Positions 33,684 to 43,387 of a DNA stretch of 64,000 nucleotides are shown piece after piece. The DNA lies in the NCBI GenBank assembly GCA_963753195.1, contig CAVWBH010000001.1, forward strand, positions 62,001 to 126,000. The letters are read 5' to 3'. Below the pieces are notes generated by a model. The model was not told the DNA's origin, did not search any database, and saw only the letters and a list, made by a program, of their open reading frames with translations. Source of the stretch: Palsa-504 sp963753195. Its GTDB lineage: Bacteria > Actinomycetota > Actinomycetes > Streptosporangiales > Streptosporangiaceae. Position 1 is the first letter of the stretch, and each line of letters opens with the position of its first letter. A program made the position numbers and the translations under genes.

Positions 33684-34829
33684 ATGACGCTCGAGCCGAG
33701 ACATTCGCCGATCATGCCGGCCTACGGGACTGCGAGCCTGGCCGATTTGTCGTCGTCGATTCTCGCGTCCCTCGATCCTGGCGCGCCGCCCGAGCAGAAC
33801 GTCCTCGGCCTGGTGCCCGCCCGGCGCGCGTGCCTGCTGATCGTGGACGGGCTCGGCTGGGATCTGCTCCGCGATCACCCCGCCGTTGCGCCGTTCCTGT
33901 CCGAGCTCGCGCGCAACTCCAAGCCGATCACGGCGGGGTTCCCCGCCACTACTGTCACCAGCCTCGGCTCGCTGTGTACCGGCAGGCCGCCGGGCCAGCA
34001 CGGGATCCTCGGATACAAGGTCCTGGTGCCCGGCGAGGATATCCTGCTCAACGCCCTGCGCTGGGATTCGCGGATCGATCCGCGCCAGTGGCAGCCGCTG
34101 CCCACCATTTACGAGCGGGCGGCGGCCGCCGGCATCGCGGCGGTCCACGTGGCCCAGGGCGCGTTCCGCGGCACCGGGCTGACCGTGGCGACGATGCGGG
34201 GCGCGACCTACCGCCCGGCCGACAGCATGGGTGCCCTGGCGGCCCAGGGGGCGGCGGCGATCAACGAGAATGCGCGCGCGCTCGTGACCGTGTACCACGG
34301 CGACCTCGACAACACCGGGCACATGTTCGGGGTCGGCTCGGATGCCTGGTACAACCAGCTGGCGCACGTGGACAAGCTGGCCGAGCAGCTGGCCAGCGCG
34401 ATGCCCTCGCAGGCCTGGCTGTACGTGACGGCCGATCACGGCATGGTGGACGTGGGTCCGGAGGACCGGATCGACGTGGACGAGATGCCCGACCTGCGGT
34501 CCGGCGTGGCCGTGCTGGCCGGCGAGGCGCGGGCCCGGCACGTCTACGCCGAGCCGGGTGCGGCCGGGGACGTCCTGGCCACCTGGCGGGAGGTGCTGGG
34601 TGACCGGGCCTGGGTGATGTCCAGGGACGAGGCGATCAAGGACGGCTGGTTCGGGCCGGTGGACCCGGCCATGGCCGAACGGATCGGCGACGTCGTGGCC
34701 GCCCCGGTCGGACCGCTGGCCATCGTCGCCACCAGGACCGAACCCCGGGAATCTGCCCTGTTCGGCATGCACGGCTCGCTCACCTCCGCCGACCAGCTCG
34801 TTCCCGCGCTCAGCTCGAGCGTCATTTGA
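33684..34829 (+). CDS. Alkaline phosphatase superfamily nucleotide pyrophosphatase/phosphodiesterase-like protein
   Basis: 381 aa from ATG 33684. The metal and nucleophile residues of the superfamily are visible: Asp in LLIVDGLGWD, Thr nucleophile in GFPATTVTSLGS, Asp/His in YHGDLDNTGHMFG, the DH pair in VTADHGMVD and a final His in FGMHGS. Substrates of close relatives are nucleotide or phosphodiester compounds; the exact one is not predictable. No signal peptide, so cytoplasmic. Sits between DUF5998 and the sulfurtransferase, 10 bases from the latter. Confidence 0.87.
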   Translation: MTLEPRHSPIMPAYGTASLADLSSSILASLDPGAPPEQNVLGLVPARRACLLIVDGLGWDLLRDHPAVAPFLSELARNSKPITAGFPATTVTSLGSLCTGRPPGQHGILGYKVLVPGEDILLNALRWDSRIDPRQWQPLPTIYERAAAAGIAAVHVAQGAFRGTGLTVATMRGATYRPADSMGALAAQGAAAINENARALVTVYHGDLDNTGHMFGVGSDAWYNQLAHVDKLAEQLASAMPSQAWLYVTADHGMVDVGPEDRIDVDEMPDLRSGVAVLAGEARARHVYAEPGAAGDVLATWREVLGDRAWVMSRDEAIKDGWFGPVDPAMAERIGDVVAAPVGPLAIVATRTEPRESALFGMHGSLTSADQLVPALSSSVI

Positions 34830-34839
34830 CGAGCCTGCG

Positions 34840-35682
34840 ATGAGCGGTCAGGACGGCCTGCTCGTCTCTCCCGGGGACCTCGCCGGCCAGCTGGCCGGCC
34901 CGGAGGCGCCGGTCCTGCTGGACGTCCGGTGGCGGCTTGGCGGTCCGCCGGGCATCGACAGCTACCACCAGGGGCACCTGCCGGGGGCGGTCTTTGTCGA
35001 CCTCGACCGTGACCTGGCCGGACGGCCCGGCGCCGGCGGGCGGCATCCGCTGCCCGATCCGGCGGCCTTCCAGGCGGCGATGCGGGCGGCCGGGGTGCGC
35101 CAGGACCAGGCCGTGGTCGTGTGTGACGAGCGGGACGCCACCGCCGCGGCCCGCGGCTGGTGGCTGCTGCGTTATTTCGGCCACCAGCACGTGCGGGTAC
35201 TCGACGGCGGCTACCAGGCCTGGCTGGCCGCCGGGCTCCCAGTCAGCACGGCTGATCCGGCCGGGGCGCCGGGCGACTTCACCGCCCGCCCGGGCCACCT
35301 GCCGGTGCTGGATGCGGCGGGCGCCTCGGCCGTGGCCCGGGCCGGCCTGCTGCTCGACGCGCGGGCGGGGGAGCGGTACCGGGGAGAGCAGGAGCCCGTC
35401 GACCCGGTGGCCGGCCACATCCCCGGCGCGGTCAGCGCCCCGACCGCGGACAACATGAACCCGGACGGCACCTTCCGGGGCGCTGCGGATCTCGCCGCCC
35501 GCTTCGCCGCTCTGGGGGCCAGCGGCCCGGCCGCCACGGTGGGAGCCTACTGCGGCTCCGGCGTCACCGCGGCGCACGAGATCCTCGCCCTGGCCCTGGC
35601 CGGCATCCCAGCCGCACTCTACGTCGGCTCCTGGTCCGATTGGATCACCGACCCGGCGCGTCCCGTCGCCACGAGCGGCTGA
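34840..35682 (+). CDS. Thiosulfate/3-mercaptopyruvate sulfurtransferase (two rhodanese domains)
   Basis: 280 aa. Two rhodanese domains: an inactive N-terminal one (LLDVRW...GHLPGAVFVDLD) and a catalytic C-terminal one with the active-site loop YCGSGVTA, Cys being the persulfide carrier. The CGSGVTA loop leaves the choice between thiosulfate and mercaptopyruvate open. It starts 10 bases after the phosphodiesterase-like gene, so the two are probably cotranscribed. Confidence 0.92.
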   Translation: MSGQDGLLVSPGDLAGQLAGPEAPVLLDVRWRLGGPPGIDSYHQGHLPGAVFVDLDRDLAGRPGAGGRHPLPDPAAFQAAMRAAGVRQDQAVVVCDERDATAAARGWWLLRYFGHQHVRVLDGGYQAWLAAGLPVSTADPAGAPGDFTARPGHLPVLDAAGASAVARAGLLLDARAGERYRGEQEPVDPVAGHIPGAVSAPTADNMNPDGTFRGAADLAARFAALGASGPAATVGAYCGSGVTAAHEILALALAGIPAALYVGSWSDWITDPARPVATSG

Positions 35683-35751
35683 GCGCGGCCCGCCCCCAGG
35701 CGCGGGCCGCCTGCGCGCGGAGGGGCCGCACGGCCAGCCGGTCATATCGAT

Positions 35752-35807
35752 GGTTAAACCCGGGGAAAGGTTAACGCTTGCTGATCAGCTGGTTAAAGTC
35801 GTTTAAC
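35752..35807. promoter_or_regulatory. Cluster of GTTAA motifs with a perfect dyad upstream of the PiT permease
   Basis: GGTTAAA at 35752, GGTTAAC at 35769 and the perfect inverted repeat GTTAAA-GTCG-TTTAAC at 35792-35807. It stands out in a GC-rich background and precedes a phosphate permease gene, so a PhoP-type box is a possibility, although the actinobacterial PHO box is usually built from GTTCAC direct repeats. Confidence 0.45.
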
Positions 35808-35857
35808 TGTTTGTGTTAGCTCTCGACAGGGGACGCCCCGGTAGAGAGCCTATTGGC

Positions 35858-36909
<1,052 letters not shown>

Positions 36910-36924
36910 GCAGGGGAGCACGCG

Positions 36925-37230
36925 ATGTCTTGGATCAACCTGAGCGCACTGTGGAAGATCGTGGTCTACGGTTTCCTCCTCGGGGCCGGCTTGCCCGCGC
37001 TGTTCGCCGTCGGGCTGCGGGCCCTGGCTCTGCCTGGCGGCGGTCGTGTGCAGACCGCGGGCGCGGGCGCCGACTCCGACCCCGACTCCGGCCAGCTGGT
37101 CGGCGGTAATGTGCTGGGAATGATCATCGCCGCGGTCATTTTCCTGATCATCCTGGCCGCCGTGGCGTGGGGCATCTACGAGATCTACAAGCTCGGTCAC
37201 GCCGCCGCGCCCGCACCCGCCAAGAAATAG
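36925..37230 (+). CDS. Small two-helix membrane protein in the phosphate permease operon
   Basis: 101 aa. GGGGAG precedes ATG 36925. Two hydrophobic helices (about 10-35 and 62-85) flank a polar loop, with an Ala/Pro/Lys tail. Small membrane proteins like this often follow PiT genes in actinobacteria. No known activity; an accessory subunit is inferred from position. Confidence 0.8.
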   Translation: MSWINLSALWKIVVYGFLLGAGLPALFAVGLRALALPGGGRVQTAGAGADSDPDSGQLVGGNVLGMIIAAVIFLIILAAVAWGIYEIYKLGHAAAPAPAKK

Positions 37231-37277
37231 CCCCCGCCGGACCGCCTGCGGCTACCCCACCGAGAGGGTTGGAGAAC

Positions 37278-37580
37278 ATGGCGCTGCCCCCCGTACTGAG
37301 CAAGATCGTCGACTGGCTGCGCGCCGGCTATCCCGAGGGCGTGCCCGAAGTCGACTACATCCCGCTGTTCGCGCTGCTCGGCAGCCAGCTGACCAACGAC
37401 CAGGTCGGTGCCATCGCGGACGAGCTGGCCAGCGAGAGCAAGCCGGAATCAGCGGATGCGATCCGCAAGGCCATCACGGGGGTCACCGACCACCAGGCGA
37501 CCGACGCCGACGTCAACCGGGTCCGGGCCAGGCTGGCCGCCGGCGGCTGGCCCCTGGCCGACCCCAGGCAGGTTGGCTAG
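37278..37580 (+). CDS. DUF3349 family protein
   Basis: 100 aa from ATG 37278 with GGAG nearby. The sequence VLSKIVDWLRAGYPEGVPEVDYIPLFALL and the C-terminal helix VRARLAAGGWPLADP match the small all-helical DUF3349 family found across mycobacteria and relatives. Function unknown. Probably the last gene of the PiT operon. Confidence 0.9.
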   Translation: MALPPVLSKIVDWLRAGYPEGVPEVDYIPLFALLGSQLTNDQVGAIADELASESKPESADAIRKAITGVTDHQATDADVNRVRARLAAGGWPLADPRQVG

Positions 37581-37589
37581 AGATCTTCT

Positions 37590-37611
37590 GCCGAACGGCC
37601 CGTGGTGCGTG
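37590..37611. repeat. 22-nt intergenic repeat, copy 2 (first copy at 3862-3883)
   Basis: GCCGAACGGCC followed by CGTGGTGCGTG, differing at two positions from the copy at 3862. Lies between the convergent DUF3349 and PRC-barrel genes. Confidence 0.45.
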
Positions 37612-37627
37612 CGTCGGCAACGCCAGA

Positions 37628-38278
37628 TCAGCTGACCGGGAGCAAGTCCTCCACCTGCTTCTTGGTGATGTTGAGCCGGATCCCGCTGTTGACCCCGGTG
37701 ACGGCGCTGATCGGGATGGCCACTTCCTTGTGCCCCCACAGATGCCCTTCCTGGAGCAGCACGTGGGTCAGATGCGCCTCCGGGTCGACCAGGAAGCCCT
37801 GTACCTGCCCGATCTCACCATCCAGGGCATGAACGTGCTCACCGCCCTGCAGGTCCGTTTCACCCAGCGGGACGACGTGGTTGACCACCACCGGCCTGCG
37901 GTGTCCCGTGCTCATGGCGATTCCCATACCGGCGACAGAGGCGCCGACTCCCATGGCACCGACGCCGCCGTAGCCCTTGACCGCCTCGGCCAGGCCGAAG
38001 CCGCCTCCGTAGTCGACCCCCTCGACCAGGTCGGTCTCCTCGGCGTGATCGAGCTCGTCGAACTCCGTGCTGCTGCAGCGCAGCCTGAGGTGGCCGGCCG
38101 TGGTGTCGATGAGACGGACGGGAACGAGCCGGCCGGACTGTGGCCGATGCCGGTGTCCGATGACCAGGTGAGTGACCGTTCGGGCGACTGGGTCGATGAC
38201 CAGGCGGCTCACCGTGCCGCAGAAGCCATCCGGGCAGCTCGCCCTGACCCCGATCGTGAACCTCGCCGCCTCTGCCAT
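37628..38278 (-). CDS. PRC-barrel domain protein
   Basis: 216 aa. Two PRC-barrel-like halves: the first around 1-75 (VSRLVIDPVARTVTHLVIG, VPVRLID), the second around 130-210 (GGEHVHALDGEIGQVQGFLVDPEAHLTHVLLQEGHLWGHKEVAIPISAV). A Gly-rich loop (about 88-118) separates them. PRC barrels in actinobacteria appear in RNA-processing or stress proteins; the specific role here is unknown. Monocistronic, upstream of gadB on the same strand but 92 bases from it. Confidence 0.87.
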   Translation of the reverse strand: MAEAARFTIGVRASCPDGFCGTVSRLVIDPVARTVTHLVIGHRHRPQSGRLVPVRLIDTTAGHLRLRCSSTEFDELDHAEETDLVEGVDYGGGFGLAEAVKGYGGVGAMGVGASVAGMGIAMSTGHRRPVVVNHVVPLGETDLQGGEHVHALDGEIGQVQGFLVDPEAHLTHVLLQEGHLWGHKEVAIPISAVTGVNSGIRLNITKKQVEDLLPVS

Positions 38279-38370
38279 GGCTGCCGTCTCCTCCGTGATG
38301 TGCTCTTAACACATAACGTAGTCGATTCATCACGCAGAGGTACAATCCGGCCTGGGCGGCAGCGTCGGCG

Positions 38371-39771
38371 TTACAGGTGGTTGAACCCGGTGGACTCTTC
38401 CTTCGACATCGGCACCGTGACCGGATGCTTGGCGAAATGCGCCACGGCGTCCCGGAAGTCGTCCAGGAGCAGGGACGCCATGTCCTGGCTGACCCCCAGC
38501 CGGACCAGAATGCGCTGCACGGGAATGTCGGAGGCCGTGCCGGTGAGGGTGTAGGCGGGCACCTGCCAGCCTCGTAGGCGCAGCCGGTCGGCCAGGTCGA
38601 ACAGCGTGTAGCCAGGGTCTTCGCCTTCGCGGATCCGCCAGGTGACCGTCGGGATGCCCGTGGCCGGGTCGCTGTCACACAGGAGCTCGAACGGGCCGAG
38701 CTTGACGATCTCGCCGGCCAGGTACTGGCCGACTGCGTAGGACGCGTCCTGGATCCGCTTGTAACCTTCGAAGCCGAGACGGATGAAGTTGTAGTACTGG
38801 GCGACAATCTGGCCGGCCGGGCGGGAGAAATTGATCTGGAAGACCGGCATGTCGCCGCCCAGGTAGTTCACGTGGAAGATCAGGTCGTCAGGGAGCTCCT
38901 GCCGGTCCCGCCACAGGACCCAGCCGACACCCAGCGGAGCCAGGCCGAACTTATGCCCCGAGGCGCTGATCGACTTGACGCGGGGGAGACGGAAGTCAAA
39001 GGGCAGGTCGGGCGCGCAGAACGGGGCGAGGAAGGCGCCGCTGGCCCCGTCCACGTGGATCGGGATGTCCAGGCCGGTGTCGGCCTGCAGCTGGTCCAGG
39101 GCGGCCGCCAGGGCCTCCACCGGCTCATAGGCGCCGGTGTAGGTCACGCCGAGGGTGGGGACGACCATGATCGTGTTCTCGTCCACGCGTTCCAGCATGG
39201 AGGCCGGATCCATCATGTAATGGCCAGGGGACATCGGCACCTCGCGCATTTCGATGTCCCAGTATTTCGCGAATTTGTGCCACACCACCTGGACCGGGCC
39301 GCACACCATGTTCGGCTTGTCCGTCGGCTTGCCTTCGGCCTGCTGCTTGGCCCGCCACCGCCACTTGGCCGCCATGCCCGCGAGCATGCAGGCTTCCGAA
39401 GACCCGATGGCCGAGGCGCCCACGGTGTTCGCCGCCTCGGGCGCATGCCAGAGGTCGGCCAGCATGTGCACGCAGCGCTGTTCGATCTCGGCCGTCTGCG
39501 GGTACTCGTCCTTGTCGATCATGTTCTTGTCGATCGACAGCGCCATCAGGGCCATGACCTCGGGCTCGACCCAGGTCTGGCAGAACGTGGCCAGGTTCTG
39601 GCGGGAGTTGCCGTCGAGCATCAGCTCGTCGGACACCACCTGGAACGCCTCCTTCGGAGCCGTCTCGTCTTTAGGGAACCGGTACTTCGGGACAGGCGCG
39701 GTCAGGTCGCGACCGACGAACACGCAGTCCTCCAGCTGCTGACGGACGGTGTCACGCTCGTGCAAGGGCAT
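38371..39771 (-). CDS. gadB: Glutamate decarboxylase
   Basis: 466 aa from ATG 39771 with GGAGAG upstream; the length equals that of the well-known bacterial enzymes. PLP lysine in SASGHKFG, cofactor-binding HVDGASG and the QINFSRPAGQIVAQYYNF segment are all present. Converts glutamate to GABA plus CO2, consuming a proton, the core of the glutamate-dependent acid-resistance system. No GABA/glutamate antiporter gene adjoins it. The gap upstream holds the dyad TCATCC-N5-GGGTGA shared with other stress genes in the window. Confidence 0.95.
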   Translation of the reverse strand: MPLHERDTVRQQLEDCVFVGRDLTAPVPKYRFPKDETAPKEAFQVVSDELMLDGNSRQNLATFCQTWVEPEVMALMALSIDKNMIDKDEYPQTAEIEQRCVHMLADLWHAPEAANTVGASAIGSSEACMLAGMAAKWRWRAKQQAEGKPTDKPNMVCGPVQVVWHKFAKYWDIEMREVPMSPGHYMMDPASMLERVDENTIMVVPTLGVTYTGAYEPVEALAAALDQLQADTGLDIPIHVDGASGAFLAPFCAPDLPFDFRLPRVKSISASGHKFGLAPLGVGWVLWRDRQELPDDLIFHVNYLGGDMPVFQINFSRPAGQIVAQYYNFIRLGFEGYKRIQDASYAVGQYLAGEIVKLGPFELLCDSDPATGIPTVTWRIREGEDPGYTLFDLADRLRLRGWQVPAYTLTGTASDIPVQRILVRLGVSQDMASLLLDDFRDAVAHFAKHPVTVPMSKEESTGFNHL

Positions 39772-39837
39772 GGTGGACTCTCCATCGATCGGGCGACACG
39801 TTTCCCTCATGCTCGGGGCAGATGTCCGCCGGCGTCA

Positions 39838-39854
39838 TCATCCACAACGGGTGA
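39838..39854 (-). promoter_or_regulatory. Shared dyad motif upstream of gadB
   Basis: Read on the gadB strand, TCACCC-GTTGT-GGATGA. All 17 bases are identical to 47675-47691. It lies 67-83 bases upstream of the gadB ATG, in the 84-bp gap to the next gene. Confidence 0.65.
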
Positions 39855-39855
39855 C

Positions 39856-40686
39856 CTACTGCTGGCGCCCGGACGCGGGCACCGGGGCGCTGATTTCCTC
39901 GGTGCGCTCGGGCAAGAGCAGGAGCGCCCCGGCGAAGAAGCAGACCGCGCCGATCAGGGTGCCGAGGTTTGACCGCTCGGCGTTGTGCAGCTGGCCGGTC
40001 GCCGGGCTGATGTAACCGGCCACAGCGGACACGCCGAAGGCGACCGACCCGGCCAGGTTGACCAGAGTGATCCACCATGACCACGAGCGGGGGCGCCACG
40101 CGGTCCAGCCGTGGCAGACCTCGAACCAGGCCAGCCCGCTGGCGACCAGGAAGCAGACCGAGCCGATGGCATCGGGGCGCCATACATGCTGATTCGCGGC
40201 TTTGGCGGTGAGGTCCACCCGCACCGCATTGCCGGTGCTGATGTTGAAGAACAGGGTCCCGGCTAGTTGTACGGCCGTGGCCCACCAGTCGATCCTGCGG
40301 GGCTGGAAGACAAAGAAGCGCCGTCGGCCGGCCCCGGGCGCTTGCGGCCCGGCGTCCACGGCTTCCCGGTACGTCAGGAACCCCGCTGCGGTGAAGAACA
40401 GCGAGCCGACAAAGAAGGTCACGGCGTCCCAGCGCGCCCCGACGGCGCTCGCGTAGCCGGGGACCGCGCCGAGCGCGAACAATAGCGATCCCACGGCGAA
40501 CAGGATGGCGATCCACCAGCCCCGCGACCGGGGGGCCCACCATGTCGACCCGGCGGCGGGGGCACCGGGCGGGTGCTTGCGGTGGCGGCGGGATTCCCAC
40601 CGGGCTACCGTGCCGTCCGGTCGGACACGGTCGACGAAGGTCGCGAAGGGACCCACGTCGCGGCCCGTTAGGTTCAGCCAACTCAC
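39856..40686 (-). CDS. Predicted multi-pass membrane protein next to gadB
   Basis: 276 aa. A soluble N-terminus with basic patch (about 1-45) is followed by six to seven hydrophobic helices, several containing paired aromatic residues (TWWAPRSRGWWIA, WSWWITLVN), in a YrhK-like arrangement. No substrate-binding motif is recognised. Same strand as gadB and ending 84 bases upstream of it, so it could be cotranscribed or simply adjacent. A GABA/glutamate exchanger seems unlikely because it is too short and unrelated to the APC superfamily pattern. Confidence 0.7.
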   Translation of the reverse strand: MSWLNLTGRDVGPFATFVDRVRPDGTVARWESRRHRKHPPGAPAAGSTWWAPRSRGWWIAILFAVGSLLFALGAVPGYASAVGARWDAVTFFVGSLFFTAAGFLTYREAVDAGPQAPGAGRRRFFVFQPRRIDWWATAVQLAGTLFFNISTGNAVRVDLTAKAANQHVWRPDAIGSVCFLVASGLAWFEVCHGWTAWRPRSWSWWITLVNLAGSVAFGVSAVAGYISPATGQLHNAERSNLGTLIGAVCFFAGALLLLPERTEEISAPVPASGRQQ

Positions 40687-40859
40687 TCCCCGATTGTCAG
40701 CAGACGGCAGGCCAGCGCAACCACCCTCCGCGGACGACTGGCGCGCCGCGTCTCAGCTACCGGGGGCCGGGGCCCGGGCCCGCTGGCCGGACCGGCCGCG
40801 GCGGCTGTAATACGTTCCAGGCGATTGCTTCACTGCGCTGCCCATATAGTCTCGAAAGC

Positions 40860-41074
40860 ATGGTAACTTACGATTCGCATGCCGCGTATTATGACGCCGT
40901 AACGGTGATCGGCCACTGAGGCCACCCTCATCGAGGAATTATCAAACATGCTTGCGGCCTGGGCTGTGACGCTGCTTTAGCTTGCCTGCGGAGCTGGCGG
41001 TATTATTGCTCGCCCGGGCCAGGTGCCAGGTGAGCGTCCTGGATATTTCGCCGGGCATGCTGGTCGTGCCGTGA
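40860..41074 (+). pseudogene. Decayed SAM-dependent methyltransferase
   Basis: Three short frames in order read like one class I methyltransferase. From ATG 40860: VTYDSHAAYYDAVT. Next frame from 40918: EATLIEELSNMLAAWAVTLL, a TAG, then LACGAG (SAM-binding motif I). Third frame from 41027: QVSVLDISPGMLVV (motif II with the acidic SAM-ribose ligand). At least two frameshifts and one stop interrupt it, and everything after motif II is gone. This is gene decay rather than a single read error. Confidence 0.7.
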
Positions 41075-41853
41075 GAAACTCAGGCACCATTAGCGTTCAC
41101 CCCTCGAGCTGCTGGCTGGATCCGGCAGACGGCGCCGAAGTTCGGTGATACTTATCTGTAAGTAAAGGTGAGGCCGGGCGGCGGGGCGCCTTCCAGCTGG
41201 AAAATCGACGCCTGCGAGCTGCGGTCAAGTGGCAGGTACATGCTGCTCAGAGAGGTCATCAGGGCCGCGTGGCGGCCGGGTAACGGGATACGAAAAGCGC
41301 TTACATGAGGATTTTCCCGAAATGATCGTTCCGACAGTGATGGTAGCGTTGCCAACGACGACAACGAGAATCGGACTTGGTTTGTATTCACAATATCCGA
41401 GCGCCGCAATCCGGGAGTGATCCTTGCGATCGCGCAGCTTCGCCCGGCGTTTTCCGGCCAGCGCCCGCGCCTTAGCGCTAGCACCGCCGGGATCACACGC
41501 TCGCAGGTTAAGCGGTCCATGCTATGCACGCCGCCGCGGTCACTACCATCACCGCCAGGATCACCTTCCGCCGCCGCTTAGTCGCGGCGGTTTACGCGCC
41601 ATCACTCAGCTGAAGTCCCTTGGCCATGTGGTCGAGCTGGCGGCGCCGTCGGTGAAGTAATGCACCTGGCACCGCGCTGGCTTCGTGCTGCCCAGCCACG
41701 AGCTCGCCGTGAGGAATCAGGGGGAAATCCCGCATCACCCCTCAGGAATGATGGGCAGACAAATGCGCAGGGGTACCATTTTCGCCTGCCAGCGGCGTCG
41801 CGTGTCCGCGGCCGCGAGCCGGACGGGCGCGGCCGCGTTTCCCGCGGCAGGCA
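41075..41853. other. Gene-free stretch after the methyltransferase remnant
   Basis: About 780 bases without a convincing gene. GC is lower and more uneven than elsewhere, as expected of degenerated DNA. A minus-strand frame at 41152-41300 gives a vaguely protein-like tail (LPGRHAALMTSLSSMYLPL) that I cannot assign. Probably eroded genes. Confidence 0.45.
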
Positions 41854-42147
41854 TCAATCGCCAGGCTGATGGTGCTCGGCGAGCGGATCCGGGTCAGGCG
41901 GAGCCGGGTCATGGAGCCGGCGTACCTCCAGGACCTGCACGCCGAAGGTCTGAAGCCTGGCCAAGAGCCCGTGCAGGGCGGCCTGGTCCTGCAGGGGGCC
42001 GTGCAGGACCGTTTCGACCGGCTCCACCGTGGCGTTGAGCCGCTCGAAGTCCAGCAAGGCTTCGGGCGGGAGGACGCCGATGACGCGGATCTCATAGTAG
42101 GACGGCGGCAACGCGGCCCCCAGCTTGTTACGACGGGCAATGGCCAA
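41854..42147 (-). CDS. Small conserved hypothetical protein
   Basis: 97 aa from TTG 42147, with GGTGGAG just ahead; the exact start is uncertain because spacing is short. The core YYEIRVIGVLPPEALLDFERLNATVEPVETVLHGPLQDQAALHGLLARLQTFGVQVLEVRRL is an alpha/beta pattern seen in small actinobacterial proteins of unknown role. The disordered tail is rich in Pro and Asp. A weaker copy of the shared stress dyad (42182-42198) lies 35 bases upstream. Confidence 0.72.
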   Translation of the reverse strand: MAIARRNKLGAALPPSYYEIRVIGVLPPEALLDFERLNATVEPVETVLHGPLQDQAALHGLLARLQTFGVQVLEVRRLHDPAPPDPDPLAEHHQPGD

Positions 42148-42181
42148 TACTCCACCCTTACGTGCCTGAGCCTGCGGCGCC

Positions 42182-42198
42182 CCATGCACCACGGGTGA
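42182..42198 (-). promoter_or_regulatory. Weak copy of the shared dyad motif
   Basis: On the gene strand, TCACCC-GTGGT-GCATGG: ten of twelve specified positions match. It lies just upstream of the small gene at 41854-42147. Confidence 0.4.
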
Positions 42199-42239
42199 AT
42201 CCGGTACCCGGATGAGCGGCGATTAAGCTGTCCGGCTGA

Positions 42240-42929
42240 CTACCTCAAGATGTTCACCGCACGCGAGACCACGAGCACCGCGACCACGAGCGAAATCGCC
42301 TCTTCCGACATCATCATGAGCTTCGCCCAGGGCCTGATCGCCGAGACGTCGGTAGGGCTGAAGGCCGTGGCCGTCGTGAACGACAGGTGCAGGTAGTCCA
42401 TGAACTTCGGATACCAGTCAGCCCCTACGTACTCAGCGTGGGCCATTTCAGGGAAAACGAAGGCGACCTGATGGCGTTGCCCGCGGGCCCGGGCCGCCGC
42501 TCCGCCCCGGTCGAGATCCCAGTACCACAAGCCGAAGGCGAGCACGTTGGTGAGCCAGATCGCGCCGCCGCTGGCGAGCAGGATGTTCGCATTGTTACTG
42601 AACTTGGCGCCGTCGATGATCCCGGCCACCAGGCGAACCGCGGCGGAGGCATTCACGACAGAGATCACCCCGATCAGCGTCCCGGTCAGGGCCCGCAGCC
42701 ATCGGGAGTCACGGTCGATGCGCCCGGGGTCACCGACGATGAGTATCGCGAGCAGGGCGACGAGGACGACCACGAAGGCCCAGCGGGCATCTCCGGCCCT
42801 GAGCGCAGGTGGCAGCACCGCGCGCAGTCCTCCGGCGGTCAGGACCGCCAGCGCCATCGGCCACCGGCTCTCGCCCTTCCTCGGCGCCACGTGTGGACCG
42901 GCTGACGCGGGCGCACTGCCGTTCGTCAT
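42240..42929 (-). CDS. DUF1345 membrane protein
   Basis: 229 aa. Five hydrophobic helices and the family-typical cluster HLSFTTATAFSPTDVSAIRPWAKLMMMSEEAISL near the C-terminus, a segment reminiscent of ion-channel pore regions. Family function unknown. The upstream gap (42930-43254) contains a perfect example of the shared dyad at 43173, but this gene's start is 244 bases away from it. Confidence 0.88.
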   Translation of the reverse strand: MTNGSAPASAGPHVAPRKGESRWPMALAVLTAGGLRAVLPPALRAGDARWAFVVVLVALLAILIVGDPGRIDRDSRWLRALTGTLIGVISVVNASAAVRLVAGIIDGAKFSNNANILLASGGAIWLTNVLAFGLWYWDLDRGGAAARARGQRHQVAFVFPEMAHAEYVGADWYPKFMDYLHLSFTTATAFSPTDVSAIRPWAKLMMMSEEAISLVVAVLVVSRAVNILR

Positions 42930-43172
42930 CGTCAGCTGGCCCTCAGGTCAGTTACCACGCCGCCTCCTGGGCCTGGGTGGGCTGGACGTCACAGACCGGG
43001 CTCGGCCGACCGCTCCGCCACGGCATGCGCCAGGCGGCGGTCAGCCTGCTCCACCGTCACGATCCCGCGCCGGCTGGCTGGCCTGCCTCATCCCGGCGGG
43101 ATGATCCGGCGCCTGATACGCGAAGACCCTGGTCCAGGTCTTTCCGGCGATGTGGATCTAGGCCGCCGCGGG

Positions 43173-43189
43173 TCATCCTCGCCGGGTGA
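43173..43189 (+). promoter_or_regulatory. Shared dyad motif upstream of the antiporter region
   Basis: TCATCC-TCGCC-GGGTGA. It sits in the divergent gap between the DUF1345 gene and the micro-ORF/antiporter genes, 66 bases before ATG 43255. Confidence 0.6.
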
Positions 43190-43254
43190 TGCGGCGCCGC
43201 CGATCCAGCCAGATGCTGCCCTAAGCAGGGGCTGCCACAATCTGGAGGAATGAA

Positions 43255-43326
43255 ATGTTCGGAGCACGCAGAGTAGCCCGTCGCACGGGACGGCGCACCG
43301 CGAGGCGCGTTTCCCGCCGCAGGTGA
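43255..43326 (+). CDS. 23-aa arginine-rich micro-ORF
   Basis: ATG 43255 is preceded at good distance by GGAGGAA (43244-43250). The product begins MFGARRVARRTGRR and consists of about half arginine. The strong ribosome binding site and the location downstream of a shared dyad suggest a real translated leader or small basic protein. It could bind nucleic acid or membranes, or be an upstream regulatory peptide for the antiporter gene 61 bases on. Confidence 0.45.
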   Translation: MFGARRVARRTGRRTARRVSRRR

Positions 43327-43387
43327 CCGTCCGGCAGGAGCCCGGCGGGGCACCTGCCGGCCAGGAGCAGCGTCAGCCGGCCAGATC

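Noticed and set aside
41424..41660. Possible transposase tail
   Set aside because: A phrase such as QLKSLGHVVELA resembles the end of some transposases, but there are no inverted repeats, no catalytic residues and no further similarity.
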